Source: Arachnopeziza araneosa (lineage: Eukaryota; Ascomycota; Leotiomycetes; Helotiales; Arachnopezizaceae). Taken from it: a stretch of DNA of 64,000 nucleotides. Positions 21,416 through 31,519 of the stretch are shown one piece after another (position 1 is the first letter of the stretch; each line of letters starts with the position of its first letter). Under the pieces are notes generated by a model, which saw only the letters and a list, made by a program, of their open reading frames with translations, made no database searches and was not told the origin of the DNA. Made by a program: the position numbers and the translations under genes. The stretch is from the NCBI GenBank assembly GCA_003988855.1, contig QYAI01000013.1, positions 124,001 to 188,000 on the forward strand, written 5' to 3'.

Positions 21416-22076
21416 TGTGAGCGCGCTTGGGGAGATCTGTCGTCTATGGGAATCGAAGCTCGAGGAGCTCTTGCGATGCGCCGACTGTCGATGAAACGTA
21501 TCAAAGAAGAAGAATTGTCACGAACAGCGTGAGTGGTGATTCCCACCGGAGCAGTTGGATAATTGGGAACTGATGTTGGAGCCTCAAAGTCCTCTTCGTA
21601 TTGCTAGAATGGCGTCCAGCAACTCGGAAATATATTTAGATGCAAGATTGGCTAAGCCACAACAAGTCGTCCCCAGTAAACCCTGCCCGTGCTGCAAGGC
21701 AAGCAGCTCGACAAAACCCCTGAAGCGTTATCAAGGCACTCTTCTTGAAAGAACCAGTATAGGATTTCAAGACTTCCAAGCATTTCGGCAGTCGAATGGA
21801 GCGTACAATGAGTTTCCATCTGCTCTGCTTTACCTCCTTTTTCATCCTTTAGTTGCTGTGGCTTCAAAGGAACCCTGAAGGCTCCGACAGGGGTCTTTAT
21901 ATAGTGTAATTCTGCGGGGTAAGGTAGGTACAGACACTTCATGTTTGAGCTCCAAAGCAGCAGTTTGTGCAGCAACTCTCCTCTCCTAGCCTTCCTCCTC
22001 ATCCTCTCCTCCTCCTTCTTCCTCACTACACTACCAAGCTATAATTATTTCTCCTCTCAGAACGCAAGCAATCATC
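21416..22076. promoter_or_regulatory. Divergent promoter region, kinase and peptidase genes
   Basis: 661 bp between two start codons on opposite strands. CT-rich tracts lie just before the peptidase start, as is common in strong fungal promoters. No specific operator recognised. Confidence 0.4.
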
Positions 22077-24447
22077 ATGACAGTTCGTACCAACAAATTC
22101 AGCCCCGAAGTCCTCCTCGCGGCACCTCGCAGGTCTGCTGCCATTCCCAATGCAGCCGGAACTCTAGCTCTCTTCACCGTCTCTACGTATTCATTCCAAA
22201 CACATAAGAAGTCTCCCGAGATTCGCATCCTCGACATCAAAACCGGAGAAACCAAATTGCTGAGTAGCGATGCTAATGCAAATGAACCAATCTGGCTTGG
22301 AGAGGAGAATCTAGTGCTCTGGTTGAAGGCGAGCGAAAAGGGCTCAACCAGCTTGTGTCTGGCAGATGCGGATAACGTGGATAACAGGTGGGACTTTCTG
22401 TGTGCCTGAATGGGATTTGAGCTAATTAAATCAGAGGAGAGGTCGTGGCTTCATTCAGTGGCTCCGTGAGCAACCTCAAGACCACTAGAATCGACGACAA
22501 TACCATTGCTCTAGTATTCACAGCTTTAGCAACCCCTTCTGGCGAACTATACAACTCCGAAACAGCACAGAAGCCTCACTCAACAGCAAGGGTTTATTCT
22601 AGCCTGTTTGTAAGACAGTGGGATGCGTATGTTACAGAAAACAAGAGTGCCATTTGGTACACCACATTGAAGAGATCCCAAGGGACTTACAAACTAGACG
22701 TTGCCCCCTTGAAAAATGCCTTTGCTGGCCATTCGATCAAGTTTGAATCACCAGTCCCACCTTTTGGAGGAGGATCAGACTTTGACGTCAGTAAAAATGG
22801 CATTGTATTTGTTGCAAAGGATCCAAACTTGGACCCTGCAAATCATACAAAGACAGACCTCTATTACATACCGCTAAGGACCTTTGAAGAAAAGAGATCC
22901 CCTCCACCTCTGCTTGTTAAGACTAGCAACCTGAAAGGTTACAGCAACAGTCCAGTCTTCGCGCCAAATGCCAAATCTGTAGCCTTCACCAGAATGAGAA
23001 GTGATAAATATGAGTCGGATAAGCCAAGGTTACTTCTCATACCTGATATCATGGACCTCACGAATGTTCAAGAATTCTATGAAACCAAGGATGGGGAGGG
23101 CAGCTGGGACTTGAGACCTGAAGGCATCACGTGGAGCGAGGATGGCGAGGAGCTCTATGTGACAGCTGAAGAGAATGGTCGTGGAAAGCTTTTCAAACTC
23201 CCTGCATCACCTCGTCACGCCAAAGACCTTCCAATGGCTATCATCAGTGACGGAACTGTCACAGATGTGAAAGTCTTACCAAGCAACAATCTGCTTGTGA
23301 GTAGCAATTCTTTAATAGATAATAGTGTATATTCGATCATTGATCCAGCAAACCCCACAATTCAATCAATCGTTTCCTCAAGCTCACAGGCTGGAACCAC
23401 TTTTGGTCTTTCGCAAAACCAAGTCGACGAGATTTGGTTTGCCGGCGCGGAAGACTATAAAGTACACGCCTGGGTACTGAAACCCTCCAATTTCGATGAG
23501 AGTAAGAAGTATCCTCTGGCATATCTTATTCATGGAGGACCACAAGGAGCATGGTATTTTCTCCCCTTTATTAATCTCAACTTGGGATCTAGAGCTGAAC
23601 TTCAGATGAATATTCTCGGGACCATGTCCCTTCCGTCTCTCCAGCTTCCATACAGGTTTGGGGGTAATGCTGACATGATACAGGAACGAAGGCTGGTCGA
23701 CTCGCTGGAACCCGGCCATCTTTGCTGAGCAGGGCTATGTCGTCGTAACGCCCAATCCCACAGGCAGCACAGGCTACGGTATGGCCTTTCAAAACGGCAT
23801 CAAGAATAACTGGGGTGGTCGTCCCTATATCGATCTCGTCAAAGGCTTTGAATATGTTGAATCTAACCTTTCTTACGTCGATACTACCCGATCTGTCGCT
23901 CTCGGTGCGTCATACGGCGGCTACATGGTGAATTGGATTCAGGGCCATCCCCTCGGACGGAAATTCAAAGCCCTCGTCACTCATGACGGCGTCTTCTCAA
24001 CTCTGAACCAATATTCATCTGAAGAACTATTCTTCCCTTACCACGATTTCGGTGGAACCTTATGGGACAACAGAGCTGGGTATGAGAAGTGGGACCCAGC
24101 AAGATACCTAAATGAGTGGGCGACGCCGCATCTAATAATTCATAATGAGTTAGATTATAGATTGCCGATTGGTGAAGGCCTGGCGCCGTTCAATGTCTTG
24201 CAGACGAAGGGCGTACCTAGTAAATTCTTGACTTTCCCGGATGAAAACCATGTGAGTTGTGCTTCTTTGAGTTTAACTCCTGTTTGACTGAGCGTACTAA
24301 CAATATTAGTGGGTTTTAAAGCCTGAAAATTCATTGATCTGGCATAAAGAAGTGCTGGGATGGATAAATAAGTACAGTGGCATCGCAGAGGAACAGGATG
24401 CATTAAGGAGAGGTATTTTGGAGTTGACTATTACAAAAAGGACTTAA
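22077..24447 (+). CDS. Dipeptidyl-peptidase V-like prolyl oligopeptidase (S9C)
   Basis: Four exons (22077-22387, 22435-23553, 23684-24251, 24310-24447) give about 711 aa. The first 450 residues are beta-propeller-like (repeated VSKNGIVFVAKD, PNAKSVAFTRMR, SEDGEELYVTAE). The C-terminal alpha/beta-hydrolase domain begins at YLIHGGPQGAW. The nucleophile is Ser553 in GASYGG, with Asp634 in HNELDYR and His666 in PDENH; the last residue sits right at an intron boundary. Length and motifs match fungal DppV, which removes X-Ala and similar dipeptides. Unlike the secreted Aspergillus enzyme, no signal peptide is seen (MTVRTNKFSPEVLLAAP), so a cytosolic form is inferred. Confidence 0.92.
22388..22434 (+). 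other. Intron 1 of the DppV-like gene
   Basis: Donor GTGGGA, branch GCTAATT, acceptor AATCAG, 47 nt; joins DN|RGEVVASF. Confidence 0.82.
23554..23683 (+). other. Intron 2 of the DppV-like gene
   Basis: Donor GTATTT, branch GCTGAC, acceptor GATACAG, 130 nt, one of the longest introns in the window. It joins GGPQGAW|NEGWSTRWN. Confidence 0.88.
24252..24309 (+). other. Intron 3 of the DppV-like gene
   Basis: Donor GTGAGT, branch TACTAAC, acceptor ATATTAG, 58 nt; joins PDENH|WVLKPEN right after the catalytic His. Confidence 0.9.
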
Positions 24448-24805
24448 GAAGCGGGTATTCATAGGCTGCAATGCAAAGGTGAAAGAAATCCAATAATCAA
24501 AAGTCGAATATACAAAATGAGTACTAAGAGTTTGAGATGCAACATCGTCTATTATAAATAAGATAATTGCTAAGCACCAAGCAGCTGAATCTTTGACTGT
24601 ATAGTACATGCTTTTGTCTGATATTAAGCAATATGATTCTAAACCATTTAGGCAAGCTGAAGCCCTGTCCAGCCAGTTTTCACAACCTATGGCCATAATA
24701 GCATAGCTCCTATAGCAATGTATGCCATTGAAGAGGAGGTTAGCAGTCCGAAGCCAGTATCCTGACTTGACCGAGCTGCTAAAAACTTACTCCCCAAAGA
24801 TCTAT
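24448..24805. other. AT-rich convergent intergenic region
   Basis: About 360 bp between two 3' ends. Nothing beyond probable UTRs. Confidence 0.45.
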
Positions 24806-25844
24806 TTAACGGTGGAAGCTTGTCTCAATCAGGCCTCTTGGGTTCAGATTTCTCTTCTTTTTTCCAGGGTATAGCATATTTTCTCCCCACAAGCCCGTCT
24901 TTTTAAGCGCCCCTTCAACATCAGACCATTCACAAAGGACTTCAATCCCACTCTTCTTATTCTTGCTAGGATGAATCTGTTGCAAGTGTGCAAGAAGCTT
25001 CTCCTTCATCCTCGGAGCGGTGATACCATTGATAAAAAGGTTCACGAAATCAATCTCTGTGGCCTCATTCATGATACCAAGGGACTTAAAAATCTCAGTC
25101 GTCTTGTCGTAATACACTCTCATATGGGCCATGCCTTGTTCAAGGTGTGGAAATGCGGTGTTTGGATGCAAAGTGTCAGCAGCTTCCGGGAGGCGATCTA
25201 AACTTCTACTATCGCCACTGGTATTGTGACGTCCGGTAATCTGAGCATCTCTATGCTTAGAAGTAGTCCCGCGATTTGAAGCTCTTGGTGTGTCCTTAGT
25301 AGGAAGCCGTTCTTCTTCGGAATTTCTGTGCATAACAGCAGGTCTAGGACGACGTGATGATGAGTCTTTCGAGGAATGAGTCTGTTGGCTAGGAACCGAA
25401 GGTGCTGGCACACTAGAAGAACTTTTAGCTGGAGCTCGCCCTGCCATAATTTCGCGAATCTCCTCTTCGAAAGCAGTGTTAGCTTCAATTAACGTGAGTA
25501 GAACATACATGCCAACCTTCAGAAACATTTCCTTGTCCTAGTAAGAAGGCACGGATTCCTCCCTCTATTTGAGCTCTCGATGCTATGTCCGCATGCCTCT
25601 GCTTCTCTTGCTCTTGCTCTTTTCTCAATTGTTGGGATTCTATCTCTGCAACTTTTGCTTCAAGGGCATCTATTTTCTCCTCGCTTGCCTTGATCTTCTT
25701 GGCACTTTCTGCAGACGCTGCCTCGCTCTCACGCCTACACTGTTTGATTTGTTCGAGGATAGCCTTGTTCTCTTTCCTCAGTTGGAACTGCCAGAGCTTC
25801 TCCGCTGCCACTTGAGCGGTTGATGGAGATGTTGCTGATACCAT
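24806..25844 (-). CDS. Coiled-coil protein of unknown function (about 328 aa)
   Basis: Two exons (25844-25517, 25464-24806) joined by an intron with branch GCTAAC. Residues about 15-95 form a long charged coiled coil (KENKAILEQIKQCRRESEA..., KKIKASEEKIDALEAKVAEIE). A Ser/Arg/Pro-rich linker follows. The last 110 residues look ordered and helical (MRVYYDKTTEIFKSLGIMNE; DFVNLFINGITAPRMKEKLL; ending GLWGENMLYPGKKK). That tail faintly recalls gag-type capsid segments of LTR elements, but I cannot confirm it and no pol genes are nearby. No signal or membrane segment. The start is the first ATG in the open frame; the frame is open further upstream without an ATG. Confidence 0.65.
25465..25516 (-). 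other. Intron in the coiled-coil gene
   Basis: Donor GTTGGC, branch AGCTAAC, acceptor TTCGAAG, 52 nt. A better-looking donor (GTATGT, 7 nt inside) would break the frame, so this one is preferred. Confidence 0.65.
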
Positions 25845-26491
25845 TGTTGGTAGAGGACTCGCATCCGTTGGAGTAAATACAATAGACACCTGGATCTGGC
25901 GATTCTTCCAATTCCAAAAGGTCGTGCTGAGAATCTATTTATTAGAATTGGAGATTAATTTGAAGGAAATGGACTTGGTTGAAATGTTGAGAGTACAAGG
26001 AAGGAAAGATCGAAGGTCTTCAAATTGAAGTCACGATCACGTGAAAAGTCACAACTTCATAGGTAAGCACCGGTTTTGTCTGTTTTGCATTTGGTCTAGA
26101 AGAAATATCGCAGTGCCTATCGTTATAGGTCTACGTTCATACAGAGAAATGCCATAAACCCCATAGAACGAGACCCAGATAATAGGAAGTCCGATCAATG
26201 ACCATGAGCAAATCCATAAGTACACGCAAGGAGACGAGAAAGCAAGATGCATCGCCCAACCCTCTAGTGTTGGCAATGCCATGGTACGCAAGAAAACCAC
26301 GAGCTGTATGAGCTGCGTGCTCAAATTCAGCAACTTTTATGCCGCCTGATGTTCCCAATATTCGTTCCTCGAGCTCCGGACGAACCAGCAACTCTCGCTA
26401 TCACGCCCTGCCAAGGGGTTTCGAATTGATGCCTTTTATAGCTTCAAAATTCGGAACTGTGATATACCAAATTAAATGAACATAAATGCAC
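25845..26491. other. Intergenic region with a CACGTG site
   Basis: About 650 bp upstream of the coiled-coil gene and downstream of eIF4A (both minus). A CACGTG palindrome is at 26038-26043. Two overlapping minus-strand open frames at 26049-26391 look unlike real genes. Confidence 0.4.
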
Positions 26492-27932
26492 TTAAATGAG
26501 GTCAGCAACGTTCATAGGCATCTCTTCGATTTGAGTGCTGTAGAATTGTTCAATTTCTCTCATCATGCGTACATCCTCTGCGGTGACAAAGTTGATAGCA
26601 ACACCCTTTCGTCCAAAACGACCACCACGGCCAATTCTATGGATGTAGTTCTCACGATTGGCTGGGAGGTCGTAGTTGATAACCAAAGACACTTGCTGCA
26701 CGTCGATTCCTCGAGCTAAAAGATCAGTGGCGATCAGAACACGAGAAGAACCTGAGCGGAATTCTTTCATAATCAAATCACGCTGAGTTTGGTCCATATC
26801 ACCGTGCATGGCCGACACAGTGAAATCACGGGCAGTGAGCTTGTCGGTGAGCCAATCGACCTTTCTTCTGGTATTGCAGAAGATAACAGCTTGTGTAATT
26901 GTGACGGTCTCGTAAAGATCGGAAAGGGTATCCAGCTTCCAGTCTTCCTTCTCAACAGCAATGTAGAATTGCTTGATACCTTCAAGGGTAAGTTCAGCTT
27001 TCTTGACCAAGATACGGACAGGGTCGCGCATGAACTTAGTAGTGACCTCGAGAACATCCTGGGGCATGGTGGCAGAGAGAAGAACGACCTGAGTGGCTTG
27101 TGGAAGAAGTTGGAAGATGTCGTAAATTTGCTCAGTAAAACCACGCTACACGACGATCAGCGACGACACTCTAAATGGATTTGGATGACTTACAGAGAGC
27201 ATTTCATCAGCTTCATCAAGAACGAACATCTTCATGGCATCGGTCTTTAAGAAACGACGCTGGATCATGTCATGGACACGACCAGGAGTACCAACAACGA
27301 TTTGAGGCCCTCCTGCAAGAATCTTCATATCGTCGCGAACGCTGGTTCCACCAATACAGGCGTGGCATTCGATGTTCATGAAATCACCAATAGCAATAAC
27401 GACTTTCTGAATCTGTTGTGCCAATTCACGAGTGGGGGCGAGGATCAAAGCCTGGCATTGCTTGAGGTTTGCATCTAGCTTTTCGAGAACCGAAATGGAA
27501 AAGGTAGCGGTCTTTCCTGTACCAGACTGGGCTTGAGCAATAACATCATGACCTGAAAAATGTCAGCTAATACCGCGGAGACTATAGTGACAAGGAACCG
27601 GACCCTTGATGACAGGCATGATAGCACGCTGCTGAATAGCAGAGGGACGCTCAAAACCATAGGCATAGACGCCTATTATCGCATGTTAACCCAACTTTCT
27701 CAAATCTATGCATATCGAATCGTACCTCGAAGAAGCTCGGGCTTCAAATTCATAGAGTCAAAAGAATCAACTGTCTCGTCATAGTTGGACTCGATTTGAC
27801 CTGAGAGATAATTTATCAGCCGCTATTCGACGACCGTCGGCGCAACAGAACCGTGGCGGTGTACTTCTTTCGGGGGTTTATTGAGAGCGTACCTTCTGGG
27901 ATCTCTTCGAGACCCTTATCAGTGGAAGCCAT
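26492..27932 (-). CDS. TIF1: ATP-dependent RNA helicase eIF4A (DEAD box)
   Basis: Five exons (27932-27893, 27800-27726, 27672-27604, 27552-27194, 27145-26492) give about 398 aa, the normal eIF4A length. All helicase motifs are present: AQSGTGKT (near 68-75), [26 protein letters not shown] (about 174-177), SAT (about 205-207), [28 protein letters not shown] and [13 protein letters not shown]. The C-terminus MPMNVADLI is typical of the family. eIF4A is the helicase of the eIF4F complex that unwinds mRNA leaders for ribosome scanning in the cytosol. Three of its four introns crowd the first 185 coding bases. The start is divergent from the F-box/JmjC gene. Confidence 0.97.
27146..27193 (-). other. 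eIF4A intron 4
   Basis: Donor GTAAGT, acceptor GTGTAG, 48 nt. Splits [14 protein letters not shown]. Confidence 0.92.
27553..27603 (-). other. eIF4A intron 3
   Basis: Donor GTCCGG (weak), branch GCTGAC, acceptor TTTCAG, 51 nt. The protein join IKG|HDVIAQ is certain from conservation, so the weak donor must be used. Confidence 0.88.
27673..27725 (-). other. eIF4A intron 2
   Basis: Donor GTACGA, acceptor ATAATAG, 53 nt; joins [11 protein letters not shown]. Confidence 0.92.
27801..27892 (-). other. eIF4A intron 1
   Basis: Donor GTACGC, branch GGCTGAT, acceptor TCTCAG, 92 nt; joins [13 protein letters not shown]. Confidence 0.9.
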
Positions 27933-28519
27933 GATTGCGGTAAGATTTGGTATATCTAGATCTCAAGCACAGCTTGTGATCTAGAAGTGGAATGTCGGAG
28001 GGTTGTGGTGGGGTTGTTGGGATGCGCAGAAACTCGTCGAGAGTCTGCGGCGGTTATTCTTTTGTAGTGGTAAGACTAGATACCAAACTCCCGAATTCGA
28101 GAGTTGTGTTGGATCTAGTAAAGTCGTTTTAGTGGATTTGTTTGTTTTGAAGTTTTTGGTTGTAGGAGAAGAACGGCGTGAGAACGTCGATGGCTTATAG
28201 AAAAAAATCGAGAGCCACCGATGCGCGCTAGGGTTAAGCGAATAGAGCCGTTCACCTTCACCTTTGACCAGTGTCTATGACCCCAAGCTATTGGAGGTGT
28301 GGAAATTCAATTTACTGATTGGGTCGCCTCAGCTTCTCGAACAATCCTTCAGCTGCAAAGAACAAGAATTCAAGTGTCATTGCCCTGATTAGCCTCTGCA
28401 GAGTGGCGAGAAAACGAGAGGCTCCTACGTGGGGCAATTCTCACAGGATTTTTTGCATCGGTCCTAAGGTACCAATATCAGAAAGACCCTCTGATGATTG
28501 GTTCATTTGTCCGTCTACG
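27933..28519. promoter_or_regulatory. Divergent promoter between eIF4A and the F-box/JmjC gene
   Basis: 587 bp between two start codons. An upstream in-frame extension of the F-box gene (from 28319) lacks an ATG and is taken as leader. No operator recognised. Confidence 0.45.
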
Positions 28520-30124
28520 ATGAAGTCGTCGGGTTTTCTACCGGGCTTAGGAGGCTCAGCTGCTGTGAACGCCCCCTTGAGTGGTGGTGTTGAGTCACTC
28601 GAGCTGGAAGAGTCACAGCATACCATTCCGCATCATCCATTCGGGGTCAAGCCGCTTGGGAACGTTTACACAGCATTCAGCAATGCTAAGGACTCAGTCG
28701 GGGCTTTTCGAGCACTTCCGGATGAGATTCTGGTGCTTATTTTGGAGCACTTTGAGCCACTTCATTTACAGTTGCTGGGTTCCACCTGCAAATTCCTCTA
28801 TGCATTTTGCCGCTTCGAAGAGCTCTGGAAGGCGTTGTTCATTGTGTAGGCTATTGTCTCGTTGTTACTATTGATTTTCCGCAAATCGTTCCGTGTACTT
28901 GGAACTTTTTGAATCCTGGTATCGAAACCATGAAAACTGACACCATGTAGGTCCCCGAAATCAGATGCTGGTGCTTTCATCTGGCGAGGTTCATGGCGCG
29001 CTACATACCTTGGGTTGAGCAAAGAGCAAGAGTCGCAAGTCAGCTGTGACGGTGTATTTTCGGACGTTATTTACCGTCCGTTTCTCTGTACCCATACACC
29101 TTTAGAGCCTTACTCATTGAAGATACCATGTGGAAATGCCATTTCCAGATTAGAGGATATCTCGCCAACAGATTTCTCCGAACACTGGAGTGACAAACCT
29201 TTCATATTGACAAGACCTGTACGAGAATGGCCAGTCTACAAGTCCTGGGACACACAGGCTCTCCTTGCTAAGTACCAGGATGTTAAGTTTCGAGCAGAAG
29301 CAGTTGATTGGACTCTTCAAACCTACGTCGACTACATGAATAACAGTAGCGATGAAAGCCCACTCTACCTATTCGACCGTAGCTTTGTGGAGAAGATGGA
29401 TTTAAGTATTGGAAAGAACCAATCATCACCATCATACTGGGTGCCAGACTGTTTTGGAGATGACCTCTTCGCAGTTTTGGGGGACAAGCGACCAGACGAT
29501 AAATGGCTGATTGTAGGACCATCCCGCAGCGGTTCAACCTACCACAAGGATCCGAACGCAACAAGTGCATGGAATGCAGTTCTTCGTGGCTCCAAGTACT
29601 GGATCATGTTCCCTTCGCTGAGCTCAAACCCCCCACCGCCGGGTGTATATGTCTCTGAAGACCAGAGCGAGGTTACCAGTCCCCTTAGCATCGCAGAATG
29701 GCTGTTAGGGTTTCATGCAGAAGCGAGGAAGACTCCAGGATGTGTCGAGGGCGTGTGTAGAGAAGGAGAAATACTGCATGTTCCTAGCGGATGGTGGCAC
29801 TTAGTGGTCAATCTCGAACCTGCAATTGCTATTACGCAGAACTTCGTTCCTAGAAGTCATCTAGCTGGAGTTCTATCATTTTTGAGAGATAAACATGACC
29901 AGGTTTCAGGTTTTAAAAAAGATGTTATTGACCCCTACGGGACGTTTTTTGAGCGTATGCAGGCGGAGCATCCTGACCTTCTTAAACAAGCACTTGATGA
30001 GCTAGAGAAGAAAGCAGATGGAAAGAAGAGGAAATGGGATGCTGCTGTTGGACGCGAGGATGGACAAGAAGCTGGTGGCTTCAGTTTTGGATTTGGAGAT
30101 AATAGTGACGAGGAAGTACCATGA
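28520..30124 (+). CDS. F-box and JmjC domain protein, JMJD6-like oxygenase
   Basis: Two exons (28520-28845, 28951-30124) give about 499 aa. Residues about 65-110 are an F-box (FRALPDEILVLILEHFEP...LWKALF). The JmjC domain carries the Fe(II) ligands His307 and Asp309 in STYHKDPNATSAWN and His392 in PSGWWHLVVNL. These contexts closely match JMJD6 (HxD followed by SAWN, and GWWHxVxNL followed by ITQNF). The C-terminus is acidic. JMJD6 types are 2-oxoglutarate oxygenases that hydroxylate lysine or demethylate arginine; the F-box would link it to an SCF ubiquitin ligase. Substrate is unknown. F-box/JmjC combinations are known in other eukaryotes. It converges with EAF6, 284 bp apart. Confidence 0.9.
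28846..28950 (+). other. Intron in the F-box/JmjC gene
   Basis: Donor GTAGGC, branch ACTGAC, acceptor CATGTAG, 105 nt. It joins the F-box exon (LFIV) to SPKSDAGAFIWR. Confidence 0.75.
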
Positions 30125-30408
30125 ATACTCGTGATGGGCAATGTTGTAGGCTGTCACAGACATAATTGCCTTGGAATATGTGTTTGGATCCTATGCCTGC
30201 ATAGCTTTATCTTGATATCCAATGGATAGCTAGTTACAGCTATAGCCACCTGCTTCCGTGACGCCTTTCGTATATTTTACAATCTTTCCATCAACGCCAT
30301 GCTAATACCAAATTGTATGCCACCACCCAACGCCTAGATAAGTACCGCCAATTCCGTTCTTTCCCCTAAAAGCAGTGTCTCGTCTCTCAAAGCCAAAACA
30401 TTTCGTCT

Positions 30409-31033
30409 CTACTTCCTGACTCCAACCCCAAACGCCGTCCGAGCCTTCTTCACCTCCCTCTCCCCGTCACTCTCCTCTCCAGTAGCCTTTTTATGTTTAT
30501 TCCCTACACTATTCGCACTCGTAGGCGTCGCATGATTACTCGCCCCGTCAGCCCCTCCCCCCCTCTGAAAGCTCGCGCTCAAAGGCGTGGGCGCCATTGC
30601 TGTGACAGGTGTACTCTGTTGAGTATCGAATGGGCTCTCCTACTTCACTATCAACCCCATCCAATTCCCTGTATCAAGAATGTAATATGGTATAACATAC
30701 CGAACCTGAACTCAACCCCCAACTAACACTGCTCTTACTAAACACCCTGTGCTCCTCTTTGATGAATGCGCCCTTTTTCCTACCAGTATTGGCCCCTCCC
30801 ACCGCAGAACCTTTCGTAAAATTATCGAATCCGATGATGATGTTCCCGCTAGCGGTGTCGTCAAGATACTCAGTTTCTTTCTTGTAGATGGCGTCTTCTT
30901 GTGCTTGTAAGTTTCGCATCAGAATTCGTTGCTTGTGGAGGAGTTCTTTGAGATGCGCACGAGTCTTGTCGTAGAAGGGCTGCCCAGGGACATCGCCGCC
31001 TACGGAGGATGAGGGGGGTATGTTTTCTGTCAT
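30409..31033 (-). CDS. EAF6: EAF6, subunit of the NuA4 histone acetyltransferase
   Basis: Two exons (31033-30701, 30639-30409) give about 187 aa. Residues about 20-60 form the conserved helix (FYDKTRAHLKELLHKQRILMRNLQAQEDAIYKKETEYL), followed by the family signature SGNIIIGFDNFTKG and the VFSKSSVSW block. The tail is Pro/Thr/Ser-rich with a basic end. This order is that of EAF6/MEAF6. The protein belongs to NuA4 (and NuA3 in yeast) in the nucleus, helping histone H4/H2A acetylation. Conservation ends near residue 110; the second exon is typical low-complexity tail. Confidence 0.92.
30640..30700 (-). other. Intron in EAF6
   Basis: Donor GTATGT, branch TTGAT-like, acceptor AAGTAG, 61 nt; joins LSSGS|ESPFDTQQ. 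Confidence 0.82.
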
Positions 31034-31344
31034 TTTGCGTCGGTGTAATGGGGAAGGTTAACAAAGTTGACGGGGTTGATGGACGCGATGAGATAGATCA
31101 CGGGGTGATAAGGGTTATCGATATATTTACAGTCCAGTGATGAAGTGGATCAGGAGGAAGGCAAACGATGACAAGATATAGCTTAACTCTAATCATTTGT
31201 GAAAGTAAAGTAAGGTTGATCAATGGATATGCAAGAATCTTTTTCAGTATGAGTTAGCCTAATGCAATAACAAATCTAATCTTAAAGTTCTCTAGAGAAT
31301 CTGCGAACGGTCCTCAAGTTATGTTAGCATGAGCATTTGTTGAA
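31034..31344. promoter_or_regulatory. Short region between EAF6 and the SRRM1-like gene
   Basis: About 310 bp holding the EAF6 promoter and the 3' end of the splicing-factor gene. No motif singled out. Confidence 0.35.
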
Positions 31345-31519
31345 TCAGAACTCAAGGTTCTCATCTTCATTATCTTTTCTCTCAACAGCATTTCTCTCAA
31401 TTCGTTGGCTTGGCTCTTGGGTTCTTTCATCTGGTGCCAGACATGTCAGCCTCTTTGCAGGTAGTCGTAAAATGATGAAAGAAGACATTCCCTAGAAAGA
31501 GAAGAACCAATCTGTTCTA

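Noticed and set aside
26049..26391. Two overlapping minus-strand frames of 84 and 94 codons
   Set aside because: No start context, no conserved-looking motif, and they compete for the same DNA downstream of eIF4A.
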